From NCBI GenBank assembly GCA_027069645.1, contig JALXEI010000010.1, positions 1 through 9,174 of the forward strand: a stretch of DNA of 9,174 nt. The letters are read 5' to 3'. The translations under genes and the position numbers were made by a program. The notes beneath the pieces are model-generated. The model ran no database searches and had not been told where the DNA came from. It was given only the letters and a program-made list of their open reading frames with translations. The stretch is from Hyphomicrobiales bacterium. Lineage in GTDB: Bacteria; Pseudomonadota; Alphaproteobacteria; Rhizobiales; JAKIUO01. Of the stretch, positions 1 through 6,472 are shown piece by piece (within the stretch, counting starts at the first letter, position 1; each line of letters begins with the position of its first letter).

Positions 1-1113
1 CAATTGAGCCAGACACTCAGGGGGACAGCTAGCTCCGGCTCCCACACTGGCAAAGCTGTGGCGCAAGTCATGAAGCCTCACATCTTCAAGGCCAGCCCGC
101 CCCCTTATTCGTTCCCAGACACGCGGCAAACCGACAAAATGGCCGTCTGTTTTGTGGCCTGGAAAGACAAAGGGCGAATTTCCATAGCGGGGCAGGCTGT
201 CAAGCAATTCAAGGGCGGGTGCGCCAAGCGGCACTGTTTTTTCATTGGTCTTGGAATCGGCAAGGTGAAGGCAGCCATGCTCAAAATTTACATCCTTCCA
301 TTGGAGAGACAGGACTTCCGTTTTCCGGCAGCCTGAAAGGATAAGCAGGCGAATAGCGGCAATGGCAATGGGGTTTTCCCCTTCCTCTTCGGCCTCTTTC
401 ATGGCCTTGCCAAGCCGTGCAAGTTCTTGAGGTGAGAGATAGCGCTCATTTTTCCTGTCACGAAACCGCTTGACGCCCCTGACAGGATTGTCCGGCCTTA
501 TTCCTTCCTGAACAGCAAAAGAGAAAATACCGCCAAGCAAACCTGTTGTCCGGCTTGCCGTACCCTTGCCGCCTGTTACACGCGCCCGCCCATATTTGCC
601 GGTTCTTTCGTCAACAGCCGTTTTGCCTGCCGCAATGTCATTCATCAACTTGCGAACATCTTTTGCAGTTACGTCCCGCGCTTTCCGGTTGCCGATAAGC
701 GGGATGATATCACGAAAGATGCGCCCCTTGTCGGTGGCAATGGTGGAGGGCTTTTTGGTTTTGCAGCCTTCAGCAAGATAAAGCTGGCAAAGTTCGGCAA
801 CGGTCAGGGCCTTGGCTTCTTCTTCGGCAGTGACCTTCTCCCTGTCTCTGGGATTGATGCCGCGCCTCACATCCCCGCGCAATATTTCCGCCTGCTTGCG
901 GGCCTGGGCTGGTGTCCATGGATCGCCATGCCTGCCAAGTGTTATCCTCTGGGCAGCCTTCCTTCCCGGCCAGCGATATTGAAAAATATATATCTTGTTG
1001 CCAGCCGGAGTAACTTTCAGGCCAAAGCCCCTGGTTTCCGTGTCCCACAGAAAAATATCCCTTTTCCCCGGCTTGATAGCGTCAACTGTGGTCTTTGAAA
1101 TTTTGCCCTGCAT
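1..1113 (-). CDS. Site-specific tyrosine recombinase (P4/DUF4102-type integrase), 3' end cut by window edge
   Basis: The frame is open from ATG 1113-1111 to base 1 without a stop, giving the first 371 residues of a protein usually about 390-430 long. Residues about 3-90 form the arm-type DNA-binding domain (DUF4102), including FLWDTETRGFGLKV and ITLGRHG. Residues about 104-210 are the SAM-like core-binding domain, and about 225 onward the catalytic domain. Visible catalytic residues are R263 (SGCRKTE), K288 (DSKTNEKT), H348 and R351 (LHDLRHSFAS); the final His/Trp and nucleophilic Tyr lie beyond the edge. The spacing from HSFAS to the expected LGH motif fits the family, so I see no frameshift. 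A G-rich stretch (GGGGG) sits just before the start. The gene is transcribed away from the attachment site about 130 bp upstream and should catalyse integration and excision there. Confidence 0.93.
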   Translation of the reverse strand, partial: MQGKISKTTVDAIKPGKRDIFLWDTETRGFGLKVTPAGNKIYIFQYRWPGRKAAQRITLGRHGDPWTPAQARKQAEILRGDVRRGINPRDREKVTAEEEAKALTVAELCQLYLAEGCKTKKPSTIATDKGRIFRDIIPLIGNRKARDVTAKDVRKLMNDIAAGKTAVDERTGKYGRARVTGGKGTASRTTGLLGGIFSFAVQEGIRPDNPVRGVKRFRDRKNERYLSPQELARLGKAMKEAEEEGENPIAIAAIRLLILSGCRKTEVLSLQWKDVNFEHGCLHLADSKTNEKTVPLGAPALELLDSLPRYGNSPFVFPGHKTDGHFVGLPRVWERIRGRAGLEDVRLHDLRHSFASVGAGASCPPECLAQL

Positions 1114-1123
1114 TTCGCCCCCA

Positions 1124-1149
1124 TGATTGCTAGCAATCACTAGCAATCA
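1124..1149. promoter_or_regulatory. Palindrome plus direct copy upstream of integrase (candidate operator)
   Basis: TGATTGCTAGCAATCA (1124-1139) is a perfect 16-bp palindrome. Its right half CTAGCAATCA (1130-1139) is repeated directly at 1140-1149. The block begins 11 nt upstream of the integrase start codon, so a protein bound here could block transcription or translation of int. By inference it is a binding site for the integrase itself, an excisionase-like factor or an element-encoded repressor. No strong -10/-35 pair is evident nearby. Confidence 0.5.
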
Positions 1150-1220
1150 ATCCAGAGAAAAGATAAGGAATTGTGGTAATTCACAACATGCTGTTATTCA
1201 ATGATATTTACCACACAGGG

Positions 1221-1239
1221 AACCATAAGAAACCATAAG
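1221..1239. repeat. Two 9-bp direct repeats beside the attachment core
   Basis: AACCATAAG occurs at 1221-1229 and again at 1231-1239, about one helical turn apart. The pair ends 3 nt before the anticodon stem of the tRNA fragment. Tyrosine integrases with an arm-binding domain commonly use short direct repeats beside the core, so these are candidate arm-type or excisionase sites on the element side. The repeat is seen directly; the role is inferred. Confidence 0.5.
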
Positions 1240-1242
1240 TAA

Positions 1243-1292
1243 CTGCCCTCCGAAGGCAGAGGTCACAGGTTCGAATCCTGTCGGGTGCGCCA
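1243..1292 (+). other. Attachment site: displaced 3' half of tRNA-Arg(CCG)
   Basis: The segment folds as the 3' half of a tRNA. It has anticodon stem CTGCC/GGCAG with loop CTCCGAA (anticodon CCG, Arg), variable loop AGGTC, T stem ACAGG/CCTGT around TTCGAAT, acceptor 3' strand CGGGTGC, discriminator G and an encoded CCA (1290-1292). No D arm or 5' acceptor strand (expected to start GCACCCG) precedes it; instead there are integrase-type direct repeats. It is therefore not a functional tRNA but the duplicated core left at one end of an integrated element. Identity starting at the anticodon arm suggests crossover in or near that arm. Confidence 0.87.
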
Positions 1293-1316
1293 CACACGGA
1301 GTGTGCTTTGTTTTTT
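1293..1316 (+). terminator. Weak hairpin plus T-run after tRNA 3' fragment
   Basis: CACAC (1293-1297) pairs with GTGTG (1301-1305) around a GGA loop, followed by CTTTG and six T (1311-1316). It starts immediately after the encoded CCA, where a tRNA transcript would be trimmed or terminated. The stem is only five pairs, so termination may be inefficient. Confidence 0.4.
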
Positions 1317-1379
1317 GCGAGGCCGGAGCCAGAGTTTTGGTTCTGAGCGTGTTCGAGGTCTCATCCTCAAGGCGCGCCA

Positions 1380-1403
1380 CACACATAGTGTGATTTGTTT
1401 TTT
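1380..1403 (+). terminator. Second copy of hairpin plus T-run
   Basis: CACAC (1380-1384) pairs with GTGTG (1388-1392) around ATA, followed by ATTTG and six T (1398-1403). The loop differs from the first copy while the stem is unchanged, which hints that the structure is kept. It follows the first tRNA-like tail. Confidence 0.35.
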
Positions 1404-1464
1404 GTAAGGCCGGAGCCAGAGTTTTGGTTCTGAGCGTGTTCGAGGTCTCATCCTCAAGGCGCGC

Positions 1465-1486
1465 CATATACAATAATATGTTTTTT
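1465..1486 (+). terminator. Third hairpin plus T-run closing the tRNA-tail array
   Basis: CATAT (1465-1469) pairs with ATATG (1476-1480), loop ACAATA, followed directly by six T (1481-1486). The sequence differs from the two upstream hairpins but occupies the same place after a GCGCCA tail. It ends just before the convergent ABC gene (stop codon at 1497-1499), so it may stop rightward transcripts from entering that gene antisense. The stem is AT-rich and weak. Confidence 0.45.
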
Positions 1487-1496
1487 CACTCGGTGG

Positions 1497-2219
1497 TCAC
1501 GGACCGGCTATTGCTTTATCAAGCACGCCATCGCGCAGGTTGAAAATATGGTCGAAGCGATCGTAGATTTTTTCGTCATGGGTGACAACGGCTATGGCGG
1601 CCTGCTGGTCTATGGCGACCTTGCGCAAAAGGTCCATGACGATCCCGGCTCTCTCACTGTCAAGAGCGGCGGTCGGCTCGTCGGCAAGGACGATGCGCGG
1701 CTTGTTGGCGAGGGCTCTGGCAATCGCCACGCGCTGGGCCTCCCCGCCTGACAGGCTGGCAGGGTAAGCCTCGGCCCGATTGCCCACTTCGAGATAGTCG
1801 AGCAGTTCCCGAGCGCGTTTTTGGGCCGCCTGTTGATTGTAGCCGGCCAGATGCAGGACAACGGCAACATTGTCGATACAACTGAGAAAAGGCATAAGAT
1901 TGTGAGCCTGAAAGATGAAACCGATTTTCTCCAGCCGCAGGGAGCGCAGGTCCGAGCGCAGCCAGTGCCCATCATAAACAGTCTCGCCGTCAAGCACCAT
2001 GCGCCCTGAACTTGGCTCCAATATGCAGCCGATTACATTGAGCAGCGTGCTCTTGCCGGAACCGCTTGGCCCCAGAAGACCGATCACCTGCTCGGGGTAA
2101 ATATCAAGCGTCACATTGCGCAGGGCGTCAACGCGGGTTTCACCCTCGCCAAAATGTTTTGAGATCTTGCCCAGCGAAACCAGCGGAGATGGCTTTTCAG
2201 ATGTTTTGTCTTTTGTCAT
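1497..2219 (-). CDS. ABC transporter ATP-binding protein (MacB/LolD/DevA type)
   Basis: This 240-residue, single-domain ATPase would power the permease encoded immediately upstream. All core motifs are present: Walker A GPSGSGKST (50-58), Q-loop Gln104 (FIFQ), signature LSGGE (156-160), Walker B IVLADEP (176-182) with catalytic Glu181, D-loop around 187, and H-loop His214 (VVTHD). The length and the phrase HNLMPFLSCIDNV fit the LolD/MacB/DevA group, which works with FtsX-like permeases rather than importers. The ATG at 2219-2217 has a GGGGCGG stretch 6 nt upstream and follows the permease stop by 12 nt, so it is the last gene of the operon. The substrate cannot be told from the sequence. Confidence 0.93.
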   Translation of the reverse strand: MTKDKTSEKPSPLVSLGKISKHFGEGETRVDALRNVTLDIYPEQVIGLLGPSGSGKSTLLNVIGCILEPSSGRMVLDGETVYDGHWLRSDLRSLRLEKIGFIFQAHNLMPFLSCIDNVAVVLHLAGYNQQAAQKRARELLDYLEVGNRAEAYPASLSGGEAQRVAIARALANKPRIVLADEPTAALDSERAGIVMDLLRKVAIDQQAAIAVVTHDEKIYDRFDHIFNLRDGVLDKAIAGP

Positions 2220-2231
2220 TTTTGTCCGCCC

Positions 2232-3368
2232 CTAGCCTGCAAGCGCTCTGGCCGGATCAACCTTGAGGGCCGTATATACACCATAAATACTGGCCAGCAG
2301 ACAGATCACCACCACAACTCCGGCAAGGCTCAGCCCGTCAGCCGGTTGCAATACCAGCCGCTTGGGAAAATATTCCCTGATGGAATTGATCAGCAATCCG
2401 CCAATACCAAAACCGATCAGCCCCATGGCCAGGGATTGCTGAACAATAAGGCCGACAATCACCCGGTCCGGGGCGCCGATCAGCTTGAGGGTGGCGATCT
2501 CGCGGATCTTGTCCATGGTCATGGTGTGAATGATCAGCGCAATTATCACCGCCGAAACCAGTATGAGAATGGTGGTAAACATGCCGATCTGCTTGCGTGC
2601 CTTTTCAACCACTGACTGAGTGAGGATTTTGATCTGCTCCTCCTGTGTCATGGCGGTGAGATGCTTCCATCGCTCAATGGAAGCGGCGATGTGTTTGGCC
2701 GAGGCGTTGGGATGGATACGGGCAATTACAGCGCTGACCGTATCGGTCGAGCTTGCAGGTTTGATACCCCGCGCCCGTTCCCGCCTGATGGCTGCTGGAG
2801 AGAGGTCAAATTGCAGTTTCTGGGCGTCATCAAGCGAGAGATAGATGGCTGGTTCACCGCCTGATGAAACAGCATTGCCGGTAATCCCGACAATGGTGAA
2901 ATTATTGCGCCCCAGCCTGATATGATCACCGGGAGCCAGTTTTGTTCGCCGGTCCGCCACTGCCTCGAAATTTCGCCCGGTCAGCCCCCGCCCGGCAATG
3001 ATATATTTCGGCCCGCCAAGCTGGCCGGGTTCATAGCCAATGACATAAAGGCGGAGCTTTGACTGGCCGGTGTCGGTTTCGATTGACTGGAAGGTGACGG
3101 CCCCGGTCCTGGTTACGCCATGGATGCGGGCAATCGCCTCTCTGGTGTCAAGCGGGATGCGCGAGCTTTCGGCAAAGGGGCCGCGCGTGCCCTGCTCCAC
3201 CACCCAAACCTCTCCGCCCATGGCCTCAACCAGCTCTGTGGCGTCAGCCACCAGACCACGATAAATGCCGATCATGGCCAGCACCACGCCCAGCAGAAGA
3301 GAAAGCCCCAGACAGGTAACGACAAAGCGACCGAGATTATGGCGCACATCACGATAGGCGAGATTCAT
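2232..3368 (-). CDS. ABC transporter permease, FtsX/MacB-like (DevC type)
   Basis: This 378-residue inner-membrane permease has the MacB/DevC layout. There is one N-terminal membrane helix (about 13-35), a large periplasmic domain (about 36-258) and three C-terminal helices (about 263-283, 302-325 and 346-367) forming the FtsX-type domain. The segment MTMDKIREIATLKLIGAPD after the second helix is the typical coupling region of this family. Its start codon overlaps the stop of the upstream fusion-protein gene by four bases (ATGA), preceded by a perfect AGGAGG 8 nt upstream, so translation is probably coupled. Family members transfer substrate from the periplasm or inner membrane to an outer-membrane channel by mechanotransmission. 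Full length; no damage seen. Confidence 0.9.
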   Translation of the reverse strand: MNLAYRDVRHNLGRFVVTCLGLSLLLGVVLAMIGIYRGLVADATELVEAMGGEVWVVEQGTRGPFAESSRIPLDTREAIARIHGVTRTGAVTFQSIETDTGQSKLRLYVIGYEPGQLGGPKYIIAGRGLTGRNFEAVADRRTKLAPGDHIRLGRNNFTIVGITGNAVSSGGEPAIYLSLDDAQKLQFDLSPAAIRRERARGIKPASSTDTVSAVIARIHPNASAKHIAASIERWKHLTAMTQEEQIKILTQSVVEKARKQIGMFTTILILVSAVIIALIIHTMTMDKIREIATLKLIGAPDRVIVGLIVQQSLAMGLIGFGIGGLLINSIREYFPKRLVLQPADGLSLAGVVVVICLLASIYGVYTALKVDPARALAG

Positions 3369-4531
3369 GATTTTGCCTCCTGCCTGATTTTTGCGCTGCG
3401 GCCTTCCCTGAGCAGTCTGGGCAGTTTTTTCAGGACTTTTGCATTTTCTGGCAGGCCGGACCTGATGCTCAGGCGGGCGTCAAGTGTGCGATGTCCAAAT
3501 GTTACAGGCTGGCGCCTGAGTTTTCCGTCTTTTACTATCCACACCGTTCCCTTCATCCGGCGTTCATCAAAATCATCAACGGCATTTTCAGGAACTAATA
3601 GACCCCTGTCGAGAATGGCGGTGGTGATATAGACCTCGGCCTGTTCCCCCAGATTGAATTTTTTCCGGCAGTCCTTGCAGGAGATATAAACCCTTCTCTC
3701 TTCTGTTACCCGGTCGCTTTCAATGTCGATACGTACCACCTTGCCGTCATAAAGATCATGCGGACGTGAACGCAGGCGGATTTTTGCGCTCTGGCCTATG
3801 GCAATCAGCCCCGAGCGGTTTTCGCTGATATGGCCAAGCACCCAGACGGAGGATGGATCAACCAGGGTAAACAGGGGTTCGCCCGCCTTGACCACCGTGC
3901 CCAGCTCCATATGCCGTTCGACAATTATGGCGTCAAAGGGGGCTTTCAAGACATATTGATCAAGACTTGCCTTCTCCAACTCCTCCTGTGCCAGAGCCGT
4001 CTCCAGAGCCGCCCTGGCCGAAAGGCGCGAACTCTCGGCAATCCTGAACTCGGCCAGAGCTGTATCCAGCTCAAGCTTCGCTGCTTCTGCTGCTTCCGCC
4101 GATATTGTCTTCTTTCTGAAAAGCGCCTTTTTGCGATTATTGGTGCGTCTTTTCTGTGCAAGCACGGCCCTTGCCTTGAGAATGGCCGAATTGGCCCCTT
4201 CAAGCGCTGCCCTGGCCGCCAATACACCGGCCTTTGCCCTGGCAAGACGCGCCTTTTGCTCGGAAGCGTCAAGACGGGCAAGCACATCGCCCTTGCGTAC
4301 ATGCTGGCCCTCATCGGCATTGAGTTCAATAATCGAACTGCTGAGCTTGAAGCCGATTTTGGAGACTATCCGCGCCTCAACCGTTCCAAGCCCGAAAACC
4401 CTGATGGGAACGCTCTTCTCATATGATGCAATTTCAACTGTTATCGGGCGTTTCCTGCTTATATAAAAGCCGCCAAATGCCAGCCCGGCAAGCACCAGCA
4501 TGATGAGCAGCTTTCCAGATGGCTTTTTCAT
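3365..4531 (-). CDS. HlyD/MacA-family membrane fusion protein (efflux periplasmic adaptor)
   Basis: This 388-residue adaptor links the permease to an outer-membrane channel of TolC type, which is not encoded here. It has an N-terminal membrane anchor (about 8-24), a first lipoyl half-motif (about 45-90, ending GDVLARLDAS), a long Ala/Lys/Glu-rich alpha-helical hairpin (about 91-190), the second lipoyl half (about 191-225, KAPFDAIIVERH) and beta-barrel and membrane-proximal domains to the end. An unusual CKDC (C285, C288) lies in the beta-barrel region. The ATG at 4531-4529 is 2 nt past the stop of the TetR gene, with GGGGGAG upstream inside that gene. The order fusion protein, permease, ATPase matches DevBCA/MacAB-like exporters. 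Confidence 0.9.
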   Translation of the reverse strand: MKKPSGKLLIMLVLAGLAFGGFYISRKRPITVEIASYEKSVPIRVFGLGTVEARIVSKIGFKLSSSIIELNADEGQHVRKGDVLARLDASEQKARLARAKAGVLAARAALEGANSAILKARAVLAQKRRTNNRKKALFRKKTISAEAAEAAKLELDTALAEFRIAESSRLSARAALETALAQEELEKASLDQYVLKAPFDAIIVERHMELGTVVKAGEPLFTLVDPSSVWVLGHISENRSGLIAIGQSAKIRLRSRPHDLYDGKVVRIDIESDRVTEERRVYISCKDCRKKFNLGEQAEVYITTAILDRGLLVPENAVDDFDERRMKGTVWIVKDGKLRRQPVTFGHRTLDARLSIRSGLPENAKVLKKLPRLLREGRSAKIRQEAKS

Positions 4532-4533
4532 TG

Positions 4534-5163
4534 TTATGCTCCCCCATCTTCCCCGGATTGCTTGAGCGTTTTGAAACCGGCAAGCTGCAAATCCAGCAGC
4601 CGCCTGCCTTCTTCCACCAGATCAAAGCCGCGCGCATTGAGCGACCAGCGCATGGCAAGCCCCTGAATGAGGGCCAGAACAAGCAGGGCGGCATCATCTG
4701 GATCAATGTCCTGCCTGAACCGTCCCGCCCTGATCTCTGCGGCAATGAGAGAGGCAAAAAGCCTTTGTCGGCTGGCAATGAGACCGGCGAAAAAACTGCG
4801 CAGATTCTCATTTTCGGCGTGCAGTTCGCGCGAGAACAGAATTGCCGGTATGGCCGGAGTAGTCTTGATAAAGCCCAGATGGCCAATGACATAATCGCGC
4901 AATTCATCTGCCGGATGCAGGCCCTTTCTTCTGGCCCGGGCCATTCTGTCCCCCAGCATTTTGCCGATATGCCGGCCAACCGCCTCCCAGATGGCTCCCT
5001 TGGTGGGAAAATGGCGGAAAATTCCGGGTTGCGAAATACCCACCTCTTTGGCCAAAGCCTCGGTTGTTATCCGGTCAGGTCCCAGTTCCCCGGCCAGCCG
5101 CAAGGTCGCCTCGACGATCTCTTCCTTGCGTTCATCGGCGCTTTTTCTGGTGTGTGTCGTCAT
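4534..5163 (-). CDS. TetR/AcrR-family transcriptional regulator
   Basis: From the preferred ATG (5163-5161) the protein has 209 residues, normal for the family. The N-terminal helix-turn-helix is at about 32-59 (ITTEALAKEVGISQPGIFRHF), and the ligand-binding C-terminal domain is divergent as usual. Upstream in-frame starts exist (ATG 5202, TTG 5214). I prefer 5163 because the TetR domain begins shortly after it, AAGGG lies upstream of it, and the TTG would fall at the predicted transcription start. The gene heads the efflux operon and ends 2 nt before the fusion-protein gene, so it probably represses its own operon and responds to a transported compound. The TetR HTH match is clear; repression and ligand are inferred. 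Confidence 0.9.
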   Translation of the reverse strand: MTTHTRKSADERKEEIVEATLRLAGELGPDRITTEALAKEVGISQPGIFRHFPTKGAIWEAVGRHIGKMLGDRMARARRKGLHPADELRDYVIGHLGFIKTTPAIPAILFSRELHAENENLRSFFAGLIASRQRLFASLIAAEIRAGRFRQDIDPDDAALLVLALIQGLAMRWSLNARGFDLVEEGRRLLDLQLAGFKTLKQSGEDGGA

Positions 5164-5201
5164 TGGGCCATAATCCCTTTCCGACTCCTGCAATTCGTTC
5201 A

Positions 5202-5227
5202 TGTTAGTTATCAAACACTCACTAATA
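5202..5227 (-). promoter_or_regulatory. Inverted repeat, candidate TetR operator
   Basis: TGTTAGT (5202-5208) and ACTAATA (5221-5227) form an imperfect inverted repeat (6 of 7 positions) with a 12-bp spacer. It overlaps the proposed -10 box and transcription start of the regulator-efflux operon, the right place for autorepression by the adjacent TetR protein. Confidence 0.45.
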
Positions 5228-5252
5228 TTTCATCAAAAACAACAGCTGTCAA
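5224..5252 (-). promoter_or_regulatory. Sigma70-like promoter of the TetR-efflux operon
   Basis: Read on the minus strand, a consensus -35 TTGACA (5252-5247) is followed by a 17-nt spacer and -10 AATATT (5229-5224, 4 of 6 to TATAAT). Transcription would begin near 5217, leaving about 50 nt of leader before the preferred ATG at 5163. The -35 is perfect; the -10 is moderate. Confidence 0.6.
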
Positions 5253-5261
5253 TATTTTTCC

Positions 5262-5435
5262 CCGGTGATACCGGCAGTTCCGGAAAATCATACAACTTCC
5301 GGAGTCGGGCCATTGTCCGTTTTGCTTCCCGGACAGGCGATAGCGCCGATCGGGGATACGGGCGGCACAGCGAAGCTTGTGGCGAGACATGAAGCGACAG
5401 TTTACGTCCTGTCTGTGATCCCGGTCCCCCGGGAT
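5262..5435. repeat. Cluster of short inverted repeats in the gene-free 5164-5525 stretch
   Basis: Apart from the promoter and candidate operator, I see no convincing gene between the TetR start and the rhodanese stop. The stretch holds several small inverted repeats: CCGGT/ACCGG (5262-5274), TCCGGAA/TTCCGGA (5279-5303), TGTCCG/CGGACA (5314-5335), GGCG/CGCC (5336-5347), GACAG/CTGTC (5396-5413) and ATCCCGG/CCGGGAT (5418-5435). None is followed by a T-run on either strand, so none is a clear intrinsic terminator. It could be a REP-like dispersed element or a structured RNA, but neither is shown. Confidence 0.4.
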
Positions 5436-5525
5436 AAATCCGTGGAGCGACACAGCCAACAGATGAGAAAGGCGCGAGGCCGTCCTTTTGTATTTTTGCA
5501 GAATATTTTGCGAACCGGGAACGCT

Positions 5526-6452
5526 CTACAGTTTGAAACTGGCGTCGAAAACCTCGCTACCCTTGACAACGGGTAGCGAAAATTTGTTGCCCCAGTGGCC
5601 CCAGCCGCCATTATAAAGGCGCACATCCTTGTAGCCGAGCCATTTCAGTTGCAACCAGGCAAGACTCATGCGAAAGCCGTCATGGCAATAGGCGATGATG
5701 GTTTTGTCCTTTGGCAATGCCTTGTACATCTCGGCCAGTTCCGCTTTCGATTTCCAGGTCATACTTTCCCCGATAACCCCATCAAGGCTGACAATATTGA
5801 TCGCCCCTGGAATATGGCCGGCCCGCACCGCATGAGCCATGACCTCTCCGGTATAGTGTGTGTTGGGTCGGGCATCGAGAAGCATCATGTTTTTGTCGCG
5901 GCGACTGACAATGCGGTCATAAACGGTGGTCCATTCAACAAACATGGCCCTGTTGGCGTCTTTCAGTTCAACCGTCCCCTTTTTGATTGTCGGCACCTCT
6001 TTGGTCATCTCGTTAAAACCGGTCCAGCCCACCGTGCCGCCATCGAGAATTTTGACATTTTTCATGTCATAACCGTAAAGCGCCAGCAGATAATAAAGGC
6101 GCGAGGCGAGCGCGGTCGAACTGTCGTCATAAATCACGATGCGGCTGTCATTGTTGATCCCCCAGCCGCGCAGGGTGTTTTGAAAGGCCTGTTTCGAAGG
6201 GAATTTCATCAGGCTGTCGGAATTGTTATCCCCCAGATCCTTAAAGCGCTGCACCTGAATGGCGCCGGGAATATGACCAACCGTATAATAGCGATGGGGA
6301 TAGTAGCGCACTTCCAGAATGACCAGCTTTTTATCGCTCATCATTTCTTCCAGCCCTTCCGAATCGACCATAAAACCGGGAAGGGCCACTGCTGCACCGG
6401 CAAAAGCAAGGCTGACCGTCAGCATCACCAGCATAAATTTAAAAAGTCGCAT
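5526..6452 (-). CDS. Exported two-domain sulfurtransferase (rhodanese)
   Basis: From ATG 6452-6450 the product is 308 residues. An N-terminal signal peptide (hydrophobic about 6-23, AVA just before the likely cleavage) sends it to the periplasm. Two rhodanese domains follow (about 27-150 and 165-300). The C-terminal one has the active-site loop beginning at Cys256 (CHDGFR), expected to carry a persulfide; in the N-terminal one the matching position is Asp (IVIYDDSS), as in inactive structural domains of thiosulfate sulfurtransferases. The start is chosen for its AGAGGA ribosome site; an upstream in-frame TTG (6476) overlaps the stop of the preceding dehydrogenase gene and lacks one. It lies 20 nt after that gene, so the two are probably cotranscribed. 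Sulfur donor and acceptor are unknown. Confidence 0.88.
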   Translation of the reverse strand: MRLFKFMLVMLTVSLAFAGAAVALPGFMVDSEGLEEMMSDKKLVILEVRYYPHRYYTVGHIPGAIQVQRFKDLGDNNSDSLMKFPSKQAFQNTLRGWGINNDSRIVIYDDSSTALASRLYYLLALYGYDMKNVKILDGGTVGWTGFNEMTKEVPTIKKGTVELKDANRAMFVEWTTVYDRIVSRRDKNMMLLDARPNTHYTGEVMAHAVRAGHIPGAINIVSLDGVIGESMTWKSKAELAEMYKALPKDKTIIAYCHDGFRMSLAWLQLKWLGYKDVRLYNGGWGHWGNKFSLPVVKGSEVFDASFKL

Positions 6453-6472
6453 CACATTTCCTCTCGCTTTTA

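Larger units (their letters stand above)
1..1292. mobile_element. Right end of a tRNA-Arg-integrated element (island or prophage), partial
   Basis: A DUF4102-type integrase gene lies just inside a truncated tRNA-Arg 3' half (1243-1292), the classic layout of one end of an element inserted in a tRNA gene. The tRNA fragment reads rightward and lacks its 5' half, so it should be the displaced host 3' end. The element therefore extends left out of the window, and a complete tRNA-Arg(CCG) is expected at its far end. Only the integrase and its control and attachment sequences are visible, so I cannot say whether the element is a phage, an ICE or a genomic island. The end coordinate is the end of the tRNA-identical segment; the real crossover lies somewhere inside 1243-1292. 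Confidence 0.8.
1293..1466 (+). repeat. Two 87-bp tandem repeats ending in tRNA-like GCGCCA tails
   Basis: The units are 1293-1379 and 1380-1466. By direct comparison they differ at about five positions, all in the first third; the remainder is identical. Each begins right after a CCA with a small hairpin (CACAC/GTGTG, loop GGA in one and ATA in the other) and a T-run, then a spacer, then GTTCGA and a GCGCGCCA terminus resembling the tRNA 3' end at 1270-1292. The T stem is not preserved, so these are degenerate tails rather than tRNAs. The arrangement recalls the repeats downstream of E. coli tyrT, which carry copies of a tRNA 3' end. It belongs to the chromosomal side of the junction. Confidence 0.8.

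Noticed and set aside
1..60. Suspected frameshift near the integrase C-terminus because of the odd Cys/Pro-rich segment
   Set aside because: The alternative frames give a stop or no better match, and the distance from HSFAS to the expected LGH fits the family in the original frame.
1243..1292. A functional tRNA gene
   Set aside because: No D arm or 5' acceptor strand exists upstream, so it cannot fold into a complete tRNA.
1198..1473. Minus-strand reading frame of 91 codons over the tRNA fragment and repeats
   Set aside because: It contains HPTGFEPVTSAFGGQ, the familiar artefact of translating a tRNA gene antisense, and its duplicated part is just the 87-bp repeat.
4519..5268. Plus-strand frame of 249 codons opposite the TetR gene
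   Set aside because: Shadow of the TetR gene with no domain pattern, and it would run through the operon promoter.
5211..5459. Possible small minus-strand gene (82 codons) upstream of the TetR gene
   Set aside because: It overlaps the TetR promoter and the hairpin cluster and shows no recognisable domain; more likely a reading of repetitive spacer.
5265..5576. Possible small gene (103 codons, plus strand) in the gap before the rhodanese
   Set aside because: No ribosome site or family resemblance, it runs into the rhodanese 3' end antisense, and the region is full of inverted repeats.
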